A stretch of DNA of 64,000 bases from Thorsellia kenyensis (GCF_042432445.1 NZ_JBHLXE010000013.1:62001-126000), one strand, 5' to 3'; positions 44,774 to 54,605 are shown, counted from the first letter of the stretch. The notes: generated by a model not told the origin, from the sequence alone. Program-made: numbers and translations.

Positions 44774-46064
44774 CTGTAATTTTAATGTATGCCGAAGCTT
44801 TTAATTGTCTTTCCCAAATTTGAACTTCTTGAGCTAATTTCTGGTTAAATATAATTTCTCTTGCTCTTTCTTTATAGCCTTCATTCGTTTTATCAGAAGT
44901 ACGCTTATCAAGTAATTCAATTAAATGCCAGCCAAAGCTAGATTTTATAGGTTCACTTAGCTGATTTTTATTTAAATTAAGTGTGGCATTTGCAAAGTCA
45001 GGATCATAATTATTCACATTAGACCAGCCTAATTCACCTCCTTTAGCAGCAGTGCCTGGATCATCAGAAAATTCTTTTGCCGCTTCATTGAAGGTCATTG
45101 CACCTGATTTAATTTTTTGAGTAAGTTCAATTAATTTTGCTTTTGCCGCTTCATCATTAAAGACTGGATTTGTTTTTAATAATATATGGCGAGCATTAAC
45201 CTCGGTAACATTCAATACTTGTTTAGTACTTCTGACATCATTAACTTTAATGATATGATAGCCTATAGGCGAACGTAAAGGCCCAATAATGGCTCCTTTT
45301 TTAGGGGTCGCTAGTTTCTCAGAGAAAAATGGTGGCAGCTCTTCTACCTTGCCCCATCCCATTTGACCGCCATCTAATGCTTGAGCATCAGCTGAATAAG
45401 TATAAGCAAGTTTTGCGAAATCTCCGCCCCCCTTAATTTGGCTTGTGATTTCTGTTGCTAACTCAAACCCATCACTTTCTTCTAAAGCTGAAGGGTTTTG
45501 AGGTAATGCAATTAAGATATGGCTTAAATTAACTTCAAAACGTTCAACATTTTGAGCAGAAATTTGTTTTGCTAATGCTTCGACTTCATTATCAGGAATA
45601 CGGACTTTTTTACCGAGTTCAATAGATTGTACTTGGCTTAACAGAATATCTTTTTTTACTTGGCTACGGTATTCATTAAAAGAAATACCTTGGCTTTGGA
45701 GGTGCCCTTTCATTTCTTCAACAGTTACACCATTTCTAAGGGCAATATCTGCAATAGCGGATTCAATGCTTTGATCGCTTATTTTTATACCTTTATTTTT
45801 AGCAATTTGCATTTGCAAATTTTCTGAAATTAAACGGTCTAAAATTTGTTGACGCAATTTATTGTCATCAGGCAGCGTCTGTTTAGATTGACTTGCATTT
45901 GATTTAATATTTTCAAGCATTGTTTCAACTTCACTTTGAAGAACAACACTATCATTCACAACAGCTGCAATGCTATTGACTTGAACTGGTGCACTGTAGC
46001 TTTGCGATACATACAATTGGCTTATTAATAATGAGCAAACTAACAGACGTTTTATTTTCTTCAT
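44754..46064 (-). CDS. surA: Periplasmic chaperone/PPIase SurA
   Basis: Chaperone for outer-membrane proteins, including LptD encoded upstream. The 436 residues begin with a signal peptide (MKKIKRLLVCSLLISQLYVSQSYSA). The SurA N-domain follows (NSIAAVVNDSVVLQSEVETML), then two parvulin domains at about 175-275 (VNLSHILIALPQ...GGQMGWGKVEELP) and 285-385 (VNARHILLKTNP...GGELGWSN). The C-terminal helix packs on the N-domain. It lies 53 bp behind lptD. Confidence 0.96.
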   Translation of the reverse strand: MKKIKRLLVCSLLISQLYVSQSYSAPVQVNSIAAVVNDSVVLQSEVETMLENIKSNASQSKQTLPDDNKLRQQILDRLISENLQMQIAKNKGIKISDQSIESAIADIALRNGVTVEEMKGHLQSQGISFNEYRSQVKKDILLSQVQSIELGKKVRIPDNEVEALAKQISAQNVERFEVNLSHILIALPQNPSALEESDGFELATEITSQIKGGGDFAKLAYTYSADAQALDGGQMGWGKVEELPPFFSEKLATPKKGAIIGPLRSPIGYHIIKVNDVRSTKQVLNVTEVNARHILLKTNPVFNDEAAKAKLIELTQKIKSGAMTFNEAAKEFSDDPGTAAKGGELGWSNVNNYDPDFANATLNLNKNQLSEPIKSSFGWHLIELLDKRTSDKTNEGYKERAREIIFNQKLAQEVQIWERQLKASAYIKITDGYVKE

Positions 46065-46117
46065 AAAGAACCTTTTCTATTTTACATAAAGTTGAAAATC
46101 ATCATTTCAGTAATTCA

Positions 46118-48418
46118 CTAAAAACCACGACGATAAGGTAGAATACCTTGTTCTAGCATATTTTGAGAACCCAAATCAATGCCTTGACCCAAGCCATTAA
46201 TTTTTAAAATTAGAGAAACTTTTTCATCATAACGACTACTCTGGTCAAATCCGATAATTTTTCTCTCGTAAGTAACCCCAACTCCCCAGCAACAAGAATT
46301 ATATTGAATTCCAGCAAATTGTTCCGCAGGTTGATTTTGTTTAGTATCATAATATAATCGGCCAACTAAAGCGACTCGATCCATTAAGGGCCAACTTGCC
46401 ACTGCTCCGACCTGAGAAATTCCTTCTAAGAATTGTGGTGGGTTATTATTAGCAAATCCATCCAATGTGGCGTTAATATAATCGCCATTAGCGTATCGAT
46501 AACTCCCTTGAAGGACTCTATCTCTATCTTTTTTGTACTCAACAATTGCATTAGCAAGTGCCAATGAACTTAAACGTGTATCATATTGCAAACCGCCTCT
46601 TAATCCCCAAAGATCGTCAATTTTAAACATTGAATCGGCAGCCCAGGTTAAACTACCATCATCATTATTACGGTTTATTGCAGAAGCTTGAGTGTTTTTT
46701 TCTGAGCGCTGTGGAGTAAAATGATAGATTTGACCAAGTGAAATATTAAACTTCTCATCTGCTTTATCATCATATACTCTAGAGGTAAACCCTGCAGTTA
46801 CCATATTACTTGAAGCTATTCTATCGATACCACTATAGATACGATTCCTGAATAAACCTATGGTATCGTTTTGTAATAAAGCAGAGTCTATATTTTGAAT
46901 ACGTGACTGGTCATCAAAAGGGGTATAAAGGTATTGGACTCTGGGTTCTAAGGTTTGAATAAACCGCTCATTAGTACCATATCTACGTTCAAAAACCATT
47001 CTTGCATCCGCTTTATATTGAGGTAACACTCTAGAATAAGTACGTTCAAAATTGCCACTATTATTGAATCTGTCATCCTCTTCACGTCTGTAGTACGTAC
47101 TGTACAAACGAACCTCACTATCTAGACTAGCATAGGAATTGCTTATGGGAAAATTCAGTACAGGCTCAATGTGTGTTCTTTGAATATTAGCTAGTCTAGG
47201 ATTCTCATTTTTGAATTGGGTAAATTCTGAAAAGATTTTAAAATCTAACAAACCTAAATCTGGCTTAAAATAATTAATATTAAGTCTAGGTTCAGTCACA
47301 TAAGCAGACGGCGCTGAATCTGAAAAGAGTTGAAAGCGGGTTGTAGATAAAGAAAAATCAAAACTCTCATCAGCATAACCAGCAGAAAGATTTTGAGTGG
47401 CATAGCCTGAAGTAGAATTTCCATAAGCAGTATCAAGATCTGTAAAATACTTAATATCACTTACTCTGGTTACATCAGCATTTAAGCGCCAAACTTTATT
47501 AATTACACCAGAATGTTGCCAATAAAATAGCCAACGGTCTCTATCAGCCAATTCATCATTCGGTAGATAATCACCTTGCAGTAATCCCTTCCCTGTTACA
47601 TTCAAATAGCGAAATTCATTTTGTAATTGAAGGCCTCGCGCAGAAATATAATGAGGGGAGATTGTCGCATCATAATTAGGTGCAATATTCCAATAGTAAG
47701 GAATCGTTACCTCAAAATCATTAGTTGAACTATATCGATAACTGGGAATAAGAAAACCAGAGCGTCTTCTATCCCCTAAAGGAAATTCTAAATAAGGAGA
47801 GTAAAATACAGGAACAGGGCCTAGCCTAACCACTGCATTATATACTTTTGCAACCTCTTCTTCTTTATCATGGATAACAGTAGTACCACTAACACTCCAG
47901 CTATTATCACCTTGCAAACATGAAGTAAACGTCCCATTTTTCATCACTGCAAATCGATTATTGTCTCTAACTTCAACTTTCTCAGCATAACCCCTGCCTT
48001 GTTTACCTACCATATCGTAGTAGCTTTTTGTAACATCCGTGTCGCGATTTAGCAAATTTGTATGGGCACTTTCGCCTTTTAATTGAACAATCGGGTCAGA
48101 ATAAAAGACATTACCTGTTGCAGTTGCAGTCCTCTCGGAAACATCAACCGTTTGAGTTAGTCTTAATTTATCTGTTTTTAATGTACTATTACCTTGCTTT
48201 AGTACGACATTTCCTACAAACAATGCATCAGTAGGATAATGCCCAACTAGTTCGTCAGAATTGATGTTCACAGGTAATTCATCAATCGCCCCCTCAACAA
48301 GATCACCTTCAAATTTAGGTACTCCAATCAGGCATTGTTCAAACAAAGATTGTCCAAAAGCAACAGGGCTAATCATTAAAGAGAGTGTTGATAGTATTAA
48401 TTTAGAAGAAGGTTTCAT
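46118..48418 (-). CDS. lptD: LptD, outer-membrane LPS assembly protein
   Basis: Outer-membrane beta-barrel that, with LptE, inserts LPS into the outer leaflet. 766 residues: signal peptide (cleavage after VAFG), Cys29 in FEQCLIG, an N-terminal LptA-like jellyroll (PTDALFVGNVVLKQGNSTLKTDKLRL), a second Cys in TSCLQGDN, a long barrel with many YxxxxY-type strands (YSPYLEFPLGDRRRSGFLIPSYRYSS), and the terminal Cys-Cys pair in NSCCWGVGVTYER. The four cysteines are those forming the essential inter-domain disulfides in E. coli. It heads the lptD-surA-pdxA-rsmA group. Confidence 0.96.
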   Translation of the reverse strand: MKPSSKLILSTLSLMISPVAFGQSLFEQCLIGVPKFEGDLVEGAIDELPVNINSDELVGHYPTDALFVGNVVLKQGNSTLKTDKLRLTQTVDVSERTATATGNVFYSDPIVQLKGESAHTNLLNRDTDVTKSYYDMVGKQGRGYAEKVEVRDNNRFAVMKNGTFTSCLQGDNSWSVSGTTVIHDKEEEVAKVYNAVVRLGPVPVFYSPYLEFPLGDRRRSGFLIPSYRYSSTNDFEVTIPYYWNIAPNYDATISPHYISARGLQLQNEFRYLNVTGKGLLQGDYLPNDELADRDRWLFYWQHSGVINKVWRLNADVTRVSDIKYFTDLDTAYGNSTSGYATQNLSAGYADESFDFSLSTTRFQLFSDSAPSAYVTEPRLNINYFKPDLGLLDFKIFSEFTQFKNENPRLANIQRTHIEPVLNFPISNSYASLDSEVRLYSTYYRREEDDRFNNSGNFERTYSRVLPQYKADARMVFERRYGTNERFIQTLEPRVQYLYTPFDDQSRIQNIDSALLQNDTIGLFRNRIYSGIDRIASSNMVTAGFTSRVYDDKADEKFNISLGQIYHFTPQRSEKNTQASAINRNNDDGSLTWAADSMFKIDDLWGLRGGLQYDTRLSSLALANAIVEYKKDRDRVLQGSYRYANGDYINATLDGFANNNPPQFLEGISQVGAVASWPLMDRVALVGRLYYDTKQNQPAEQFAGIQYNSCCWGVGVTYERKIIGFDQSSRYDEKVSLILKINGLGQGIDLGSQNMLEQGILPYRRGF

Positions 48419-48573
48419 TTACGCCACAGAAAAATATAGGATTGTAATAGCACATTAAATTTATCCTCACACTTTAATATAAACAGCGTCACTAATCAAT
48501 AAATTAGTAATATTCATCCAAAGCATGTCTTTATTTTATGCAGTCATTTAATGGAGTTTAATGTACTGTGCAA

Positions 48574-48606
48574 AAAAAATGCCTATCAATAAGATAAGCA
48601 TTTTTT
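48574..48606 (-). terminator. Intrinsic terminator of puuP
   Basis: Stem of 14 bp with one mismatch (AAAAAATGCCTATC against GATAAGCATTTTTT) and a 5-base loop, 26 bp after the puuP stop. On the minus strand it ends in eight Ts, a good intrinsic terminator that also insulates lptD. Confidence 0.8.
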
Positions 48607-48632
48607 CAATTTTTACAGCTTTATTTGATTAA

Positions 48633-50054
48633 TTAGGCTTCATCATCCAAATGCTCATGTAGTTCAGGCATTTTGCGACTAAAACCAGCCGTAAGAAAGA
48701 CCATATAAGTAAATCCAATCCCAGCCCATATCAAGCCTAAATACATAGCCCTAGTTTCTAGGCTAAACCAAAGTGAACTTACGGCAATAATTCCTAGTAA
48801 AGGTAATAATAAATATTTAATATTATCTTTTAGAGTTTTTGATTGTTTTTCAGCGAAATAGAATTTCGCGATAACAGAAACATTAACAAAGGTAAATGCG
48901 ACAAGCGCACCAAATGCAATTAATGAGTATCCTAAATCAGCATCAAAATTAACTGCAACAAGACATAGTCCCCCAGCGATTAAAAGATTCCATATTGGTG
49001 TTCTGAATTTGGGATGCAAATGACCAAAAACTTTTCTTGGTAGAACACCATCACGACCCATTACATACATAAGACGAGATACCCCAGCTTGAGAAGCCAA
49101 ACCTGAAGCAACTACCGTTACACTAGAAAAAACTAAGATTACAGATTGTGCTAATGTCCCAGCCACTAATTTAATGATGTCCGGTTGAGTAGAACTTAAA
49201 TCACTAAAATGCGACGCTAAAGGAATATTTACTCCTAAAGAAGGAATGAGAAGTCCTTGGTATGGAAAAAATATTTCTAACACATAAGAAACAATAATAA
49301 AGAGTACACCACCAACAAAGGCAGTTAAAAATATAGCTTTTGGTACCACTTTACGTGCATTGTGAGTTTCCTCGGTAAGAGAACTAATACCATCAAAACC
49401 CAAGAAGGAGAAACATAAGATGGTTGCTCCTCCGATAATTAAGAATGGATCAAAGGAGTCAGAGAAAAATGGTTTTGTTGTAAATAGTGCAGCACCTGAT
49501 TGCTGATGAATATCTGTACCTGCATTGATTTTGTAAATCATTAGTGCAGTAAAGACAACAATAATACCAATTTGGACTAATACGATAATTTTATTAAAGT
49601 TAGATACTAATTCTAATCCATAAATATTTGCCGCTGTCATAGCCACAGTAAGCACTATGACAAATACCCAAGCCGGGATGAATGGCATAATTTCATGTAG
49701 ATAAAGTTTTGCTAATAAAATATTAATCATAGGCATCAGCAGATAATCTAACATAGAAGACCAACCTACCATAAACCCAATATGTGGACTGACTGTTTTT
49801 TGAGTATAAGTATAAGCAGAGCCGGCTGATGGAAAACGTTTAACCATTTGTCCATAGCTATAGGCTGTAAATAACATGGCTACAAGTGCAAAAATATATG
49901 CTGTTGGTACATGTCCTCTTGAATCGTTTTGGACCAGCCCAAACGTATCAAATACAGTCATAGGTTGTAGATAAGCTAAGCCCATCATGACCATAGCGAA
50001 AAGAGTAAGTGTTTTTTTGAGACGAATTGGCTCGTTATGTATATTAGATGACAT
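48633..50054 (-). CDS. puuP: Putrescine importer-like amino acid/polyamine permease
   Basis: APC-superfamily proton symporter, 473 residues with about 12 membrane helices. It matches E. coli PuuP over its length: LFAMVMMGLAYLQPMTVFDTFG, KRFPSAGSAYTYTQK, HIGFMVGWSSMLDYLLMPMINILLAK, LCFSFLGFDGISSLTEETHNA, GLASQAGVSRLMYVMGRDGVLP and FGALVAFTFVNVSV. PuuP imports putrescine; substrate here is inferred from similarity. No puu catabolic genes are nearby, so the putrescine may simply be scavenged. Preceded by a possible leader region. Confidence 0.88.
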   Translation of the reverse strand: MSSNIHNEPIRLKKTLTLFAMVMMGLAYLQPMTVFDTFGLVQNDSRGHVPTAYIFALVAMLFTAYSYGQMVKRFPSAGSAYTYTQKTVSPHIGFMVGWSSMLDYLLMPMINILLAKLYLHEIMPFIPAWVFVIVLTVAMTAANIYGLELVSNFNKIIVLVQIGIIVVFTALMIYKINAGTDIHQQSGAALFTTKPFFSDSFDPFLIIGGATILCFSFLGFDGISSLTEETHNARKVVPKAIFLTAFVGGVLFIIVSYVLEIFFPYQGLLIPSLGVNIPLASHFSDLSSTQPDIIKLVAGTLAQSVILVFSSVTVVASGLASQAGVSRLMYVMGRDGVLPRKVFGHLHPKFRTPIWNLLIAGGLCLVAVNFDADLGYSLIAFGALVAFTFVNVSVIAKFYFAEKQSKTLKDNIKYLLLPLLGIIAVSSLWFSLETRAMYLGLIWAGIGFTYMVFLTAGFSRKMPELHEHLDDEA

Positions 50055-50102
50055 AAGTGAACATTCCTTTTAAAAGTGTGTAAACAATTGAAATAAAGTA
50101 AG

Positions 50103-50321
50103 TTAGATTGTTTTCATGTGGCTAATAGCCACCACCTGTCTCAGGAAACTTCGCAATTGCTTAACACACGCTTGCGGAGAAAAAAAACGCAATGTGAAAT
50201 GAGAGTGGTTCTCAATATTAAAAAGAATGGAAAATTGACCTAGGCCAATAAACCGGGATTGCCTTTTTTGTAATAAGACAGAATCAGCTTTGACTGATGA
50301 TAATTGAAATAAAGTTTCCAT
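50103..50321 (-). CDS. Possible leader peptide/structured leader of puuP
   Basis: An open frame of 72 codons (start METLFQLSSVKADSV) ends 48 bp before puuP on the same strand, with GGGAAG just ahead of its ATG. The DNA contains several nested hairpins: GTGGCT/AGCCAC with a 3-base loop at 50118-50132, CCTG/CAGG next to it, and a CGCAA/TTGCG pair farther upstream. That layout would suit an attenuator reading out translation. TGAGA/TCTCA at 50200-50214 resembles half a Fur-type operator. No family is recognised, and the peptide itself may be chance. Confidence 0.3.
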   Translation of the reverse strand: METLFQLSSVKADSVLLQKRQSRFIGLGQFSILFNIENHSHFTLRFFSPQACVKQLRSFLRQVVAISHMKTI

Positions 50322-50902
50322 TATCTTCCCTAATTTAAAGTCGGCGTTAAAACGCTTTAGATAAAATATTCTCCGGATGTTTTCCGGCCCCTTTTTTATT
50401 ACATTAATTACAAATTTAACTACAAAGTTTAAAAAAATGAATCAAAAATAGTTCAAATTGACATGCAAACAATAGCATTACTTTAATTTAATAGTAATTT
50501 TATTGTTTTAGCAAAAAGAGGCGCATTTTGCCTAACATTGAGAAGACAAGCAAGAGAGTTTTTTAAAAAATAGCTCTTTTTTTAATCAATCAACCCCTCT
50601 ATCGCTCCTCTGCTTTTTTACACACGTTTTTATTCATTAATTTCATTTAATTTCATATAGATAAAAAACTCTTTCCATAAATCAGTTTTATGTAAAAAAA
50701 AGAAAATTTTAAATTGAGTCAATTATTTATCCTGCTTCAGCTTGCTGTTAATTTTTTTAACAAAATGCTACAATTTATGATGAGATCATGATGTAATATC
50801 TTAATTATCCGTTGTTAAGTCTTAATGACAGTAATCAGACTATGCGTTTTGAATTAAATCATTAATAAGCTTAGCTCAATTATCACTACAAGGAGTTATC
50901 AT
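50322..50902. other. puuP leader / ppnN divergent spacer
   Basis: 581 bp, strongly AT-rich, with no credible gene. It must contain a promoter for puuP on the minus strand and for ppnN on the plus strand. TGCTACAAT at 50766-50774 is an extended -10 element about 130 bp upstream of ppnN. A TTTTTTAAAAAA palindrome followed by a T-run lies near 50558-50587. Nothing else is recognised. Confidence 0.3.
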
Positions 50903-52273
50903 TTGAATACGCAAATAAGCCCATTAGGTGCTATGGATTTATTATCTCAAATTGAGGTAGATAGACTAAAAGAAACTGCAACAGGTGATTTGTATCGTTT
51001 ATTCCGAAACTGTTCATTAGCTGTTTTAAATTCAGGGATCTTAACCGATGATAGCCATGCATTACTTGAAAAACACGCAGATTTTGTGATCAATGTATTA
51101 AGAAGAGAAAGAGGCGTCAAACTTGAATTAATCAACCCTCCAAGCCATGCTTTCGTTGATGGGCAAATTATACGTTCAATCCAAGCCAATCTGTTTGCTG
51201 TTTTAAGAGACATTCTGTTTGTTGGCGAGCAATTGACAGAAAAATATGCAAATTTCGAACAAACTGATCCTGATGCCAGTTGGCAAATTACTAACTTAGT
51301 TTTTGCGATTTTAAGAAATGCAAAGACACTGAGATTAGGAGAGGATCCTAATCTTATTGTTTGCTGGGGCGGTCACTCTATCAATGCGCAAGAATATCAA
51401 TATTCTCGTAATGTAGGACATGAGTTAGGTTTAAGAGGCCTTAATATTTGTACCGGATGCGGCGCTGGTATCATGGAAGGACCAATGAAAGGTGCTGCAG
51501 TAGGCCACGCTCAACAACGGAATCATGACAGCCGTTTTCTAGGTATTTCTGAGCCATCAATTATTGCAGCAGAACCACCAAATCCTTTAGTTAATGAACT
51601 AATTATTATGCCGGATATTGAAAAACGTTTAGAAGCATTTGTCAGATTAGGACATGGTATTATCATTTTCCCTGGTGGGCCTGGTACTGCTGAAGAATTA
51701 CTTTATCTGCTAGGTATTTTACTCAATCCTGCTAATAAAGATGCTGAAGTTCCATTGATATTAACAGGTCCTAAAAGTACAGAAGCTTATTTTGCTGCTA
51801 TGGATGAATTTATTGGTGCGACACTAGGGGATGCAGCGCGTAAACTCTACACGATTATTATTGATGATCCTGAAGAAGTCGCAAGGCGCATGAATAAATC
51901 GATGATAAAAGTTAAAGAACATAGGAAGCAAATGGGAGATGCTTATTCTTTCCATTGGGGACTTAAAATTAATCATGAACTCCAGATGCCTTTTGAACCG
52001 ACTCATGAAAATATGGCTGCTTTAGATTTACATAAAGAGAGGCCTGTAGAGCTTTTAGCTGCAGATTTAAGACGTGCATTTTCGGGTATTGTGGCTGGTA
52101 ATATAAAAGAGGCTGGTATTAAAGCGATTAAATCTCACGGACCTTATGTATTATCAGGCGATCAAGATATTATGACTCGTATGGATAAATTACTCAGAAG
52201 TTTTGTAGAACAAAATAGGATGAAACTGCCAGGAGGTACTCCTTATGAACCGTGCTATGAAATTCATCTTTAA
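50903..52273 (+). CDS. ppnN: Pyrimidine/purine nucleotide 5'-monophosphate nucleosidase
   Basis: Hydrolyses nucleoside monophosphates to base and ribose-5-phosphate; in E. coli it is stimulated by (p)ppGpp. 456 residues, collinear with E. coli PpnN (YgdH): an N-terminal domain, the LOG-type core with CWGGHSINAQEYQYSRNVGHELG, ICTGCGAGIMEGPMKGAAVGHAQQ and the substrate motif FPGGPGTAEELLYLLG, and a C-terminal extension ending KLPGGTPYEPCYEIHL. The start is TTG, 7 bases after a strong AAGGAG; no ATG fits. Confidence 0.95.
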   Translation: MNTQISPLGAMDLLSQIEVDRLKETATGDLYRLFRNCSLAVLNSGILTDDSHALLEKHADFVINVLRRERGVKLELINPPSHAFVDGQIIRSIQANLFAVLRDILFVGEQLTEKYANFEQTDPDASWQITNLVFAILRNAKTLRLGEDPNLIVCWGGHSINAQEYQYSRNVGHELGLRGLNICTGCGAGIMEGPMKGAAVGHAQQRNHDSRFLGISEPSIIAAEPPNPLVNELIIMPDIEKRLEAFVRLGHGIIIFPGGPGTAEELLYLLGILLNPANKDAEVPLILTGPKSTEAYFAAMDEFIGATLGDAARKLYTIIIDDPEEVARRMNKSMIKVKEHRKQMGDAYSFHWGLKINHELQMPFEPTHENMAALDLHKERPVELLAADLRRAFSGIVAGNIKEAGIKAIKSHGPYVLSGDQDIMTRMDKLLRSFVEQNRMKLPGGTPYEPCYEIHL

Positions 52274-52286
52274 TAGATAAGTATTG

Positions 52287-52326
52287 TTTAGTCACTGACA
52301 TGCATATTGCAAACTCAGTGACTAAA
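52287..52326. terminator. Hairpin shared by convergent ppnN and Cache gene
   Basis: Perfect 12-bp arms TTTAGTCACTGA and TCAGTGACTAAA around a 16-base loop. The left arm begins 13 bp after the ppnN stop. The right arm contains the last codons and the TGA stop of the Cache gene on the minus strand. Confidence 0.55.
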
Positions 52327-53037
52327 TCTCCCTAAATCCTCTAAAGAATAAGCAGGGACCTGATTTTTTTCAAATAAATCGACACCGACAAAAATAGCGC
52401 CAATCACCTCTTTTTTGTCATCATAAATAGGGAAATATTTGGCAATTAACTGTTTTCCATAGAGCATCACAGGGCAGAAATAACTTTCTCCTTGAATTAA
52501 TTTTTGATAGGCAAATTGATTATGCCTTAATTTTTTTCCCAACTGCAATTCTCCTTCCTCATCCCTAACAGAAGTGGCTATGCTAATAAAATCATCCCCG
52601 TTTTTTACAAAAAAAGCACTATAGGCACCCGTTTCGTTATAAAATCTTTCTGGAATTGTTTTATCAATACTGATTTTCTTTTTACTGTTTAATAGCATAG
52701 GTGTGAGTTCACCATTAACATCGACAAGTTCGCTATAATCTATCGAAAACTCATCTTCCTCAAGTTCACTTAACTCATCAAAGAATAATTTTAATCTATC
52801 ATCTAAAATATCATCAGTATGTGTGACAAACTCCATGAGTTGTATAGCGGAAACTCTAAAGTAAACCGTATTATCATTTTGCTTGTGTGTCATTTTAGGC
52901 GTAATAGGTATGAAATCAAAGAAGACAATAGTCGTCAGAATCACACCTAGTAGGAAAACTGAAATAGAGGTCAAAAAATAGGTATTTCGTCTAATGATAG
53001 AAACGAGTGTGAATTTAATGCGCATAAAGATAGACAT
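52315..53037 (-). CDS. Orphan membrane-anchored Cache-domain sensor
   Basis: 240 residues: an N-terminal membrane helix near 22-42 (YFLTSISVFLLGVILTTIVFF) followed by an extracytoplasmic domain. Its end reads YCPVMLYGKQLIAKYFPIYDDKKEVIGAIFVGVDL (with Phe at the second position), the characteristic closing strands of the Cache_3-Cache_2 fold found in chemoreceptors and histidine kinases. Normally a second membrane helix, HAMP and signalling domain follow; here the protein stops about 15 residues later (SLEDLGRFSH). So it is either a truncated receptor or a stand-alone ligand-binding protein. AAGG lies 9 bases before the first ATG. Confidence 0.7.
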   Translation of the reverse strand: MSIFMRIKFTLVSIIRRNTYFLTSISVFLLGVILTTIVFFDFIPITPKMTHKQNDNTVYFRVSAIQLMEFVTHTDDILDDRLKLFFDELSELEEDEFSIDYSELVDVNGELTPMLLNSKKKISIDKTIPERFYNETGAYSAFFVKNGDDFISIATSVRDEEGELQLGKKLRHNQFAYQKLIQGESYFCPVMLYGKQLIAKYFPIYDDKKEVIGAIFVGVDLFEKNQVPAYSLEDLGRFSH

Positions 53038-53241
53038 TTAACACATCCTTGTATTAACTGAGTCACATAAAAGAGATTCTTTATTTTTTAATTTTGTATT
53101 TCTTTGATTATCGCATTGAGTTACTTTGAAATGACTTGAGCTACTCTCTTAACATACAAAACCAAAAAGCAGGCATTCTATGATAAGTAAAAAGCCATCT
53201 TTTACACCTGACCTTAATACCTGCTCAACATCATATTGTAT

Positions 53242-53625
53242 TTATTCTGCCACTGCAATTGCTTCAATTTCGATCAATACATCTTTCGGTAATCTAGCCA
53301 CTTCAACACAAGATCTTGCTGGAAATTTAGCATTGTTATCAAGGAAGAATTTTTCGTATACACCATTTATCAACGTAAAATCATTCATGTTTTTAATAAA
53401 AACTGTCATTTTAATAATATTATTAACACTCACTGAAGCTTCATCTAGTATAGCTTTAAGATTATCTAATACTTGTTGAGTTTGTGCTTCTACATTGTTA
53501 GGAATTTCACCAGTCTTGGGGTTCACAGGAATTTGACCTGAAGTAAAAAGCATTCCATTTACATTAATTGCTTGAACATAAGGACCGATTGCCGCTGGGG
53601 CATTTTCAGTATTAATTATTTTCAT
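53242..53625 (-). CDS. ridA: 2-iminobutanoate/2-iminopropanoate deaminase RidA
   Basis: Hydrolyses reactive enamine/imine intermediates released by PLP enzymes. 127 residues with NTENAPAAIGPYVQAINVNGMLFTSGQIPVNPKTGE and the C-terminal signature RSCVEVARLPKDVLIEIEAIA, containing the Arg, Cys and Glu active-site residues. AGGAG precedes the ATG. A ~200-bp spacer (53038-53241) separates it from the Cache gene. Confidence 0.95.
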   Translation of the reverse strand: MKIINTENAPAAIGPYVQAINVNGMLFTSGQIPVNPKTGEIPNNVEAQTQQVLDNLKAILDEASVSVNNIIKMTVFIKNMNDFTLINGVYEKFFLDNNAKFPARSCVEVARLPKDVLIEIEAIAVAE

Positions 53626-53714
53626 TTAAAACTCCTACTTGGTTAATAAAGTATAACAATAATAAAAAAACAGCATAACTTCAATAAATTTATGTAATAA
53701 AATATTTATTTTTA

Positions 53715-54605
53715 CTAGAACGATTGATAGAGATCATCCAAAAGTTGTGTTAATTCTCCACTCATTAAAACAAAGTCTGCATCAAAACGCTGTGCAAAAT
53801 CAGATTTATCAATATCACTATTTTGTTCTTTCAGAATATCAGTGATTTTTATGCGCTTTATCGTGGCTTCATGCGTTAATATAAAGTCTACTTTCTCTCT
53901 CCAGCTTAAAGAGATTTGCATTACACTTTTACCATTATCAATATGATGTAATATCTCTTCAGTTTGTAATTCTTGCTGTTTACACCGTATAACTCCCCCT
54001 TCAGCTTCATCAGAACGCAATTCTGCTTCTTGACCAAATTGAAGAAAATGGGGTAACTCATCTTCTTTAAGCCATCTTGTCATTGTTTTTTCAAGTGGTG
54101 TTTCAGGGACTAAAGGAACAACAGGAAGGCTACCTAAAGATTTTCTTAATAAGCTAAGCACTTCCTCGGCTCTCTTAGAACTCGATGTATTGACAACGAC
54201 TCTTTGGTTTTTGAGATCCACCCACACCCATGTATTAGAATATCGACTAAAGGCTCTTGGCATTAATGTGATAAGAAGCTCTTCTTTTAAGGCCGCTTTT
54301 TCAGCTTTTGTTAATTTTCTGTCTTGTGCTTCTTCCGTGATCTGCACTTTTTCTTTTAACTGTTGGTTGATGACTTGTGCTGGTAGTATTTTTTCCTCTT
54401 TTCGCATCACCATCAGTTTTTGTTGTCCCACCTCATAAACATAATGATTAGAGTTGTTTTCTAATGGCGCGATCCAACCTAGTTTCATGATGTCTTGGGA
54501 TTGGCACGGAGTAAACGCATCATTTTCAAGCCATTCATTCAATTTTTCATTTACCAAAGTATCATCTTTTTTTAATTGATAGACACGTAGATTTGTAAAC
54601 CACAT
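53715..54605 (-). CDS. rdgC: Recombination-associated protein RdgC
   Basis: Ring-shaped DNA-binding protein that restrains RecA. 296 residues opening with MWFTNLRVYQLKK and carrying GWIAPLENNSNHYVYEVGQQKLMVMRKEEKILPAQVINQQL, then LMPRAFSRYSNTWVWVDLKNQRVVVNTSSSKRAEEVLSLLRKSLGSLPVVPL. Length as in E. coli (303). It is divergent from copA. Confidence 0.94.
   Translation of the reverse strand: MWFTNLRVYQLKKDDTLVNEKLNEWLENDAFTPCQSQDIMKLGWIAPLENNSNHYVYEVGQQKLMVMRKEEKILPAQVINQQLKEKVQITEEAQDRKLTKAEKAALKEELLITLMPRAFSRYSNTWVWVDLKNQRVVVNTSSSKRAEEVLSLLRKSLGSLPVVPLVPETPLEKTMTRWLKEDELPHFLQFGQEAELRSDEAEGGVIRCKQQELQTEEILHHIDNGKSVMQISLSWREKVDFILTHEATIKRIKITDILKEQNSDIDKSDFAQRFDADFVLMSGELTQLLDDLYQSF

Noticed and set aside
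50103..50321. Leader peptide homologous to SpeFL
   Set aside because: Only a loose resemblance (an aromatic HFTLRFF stretch); the conserved SpeFL motifs are missing, so I kept only the neutral leader hypothesis.
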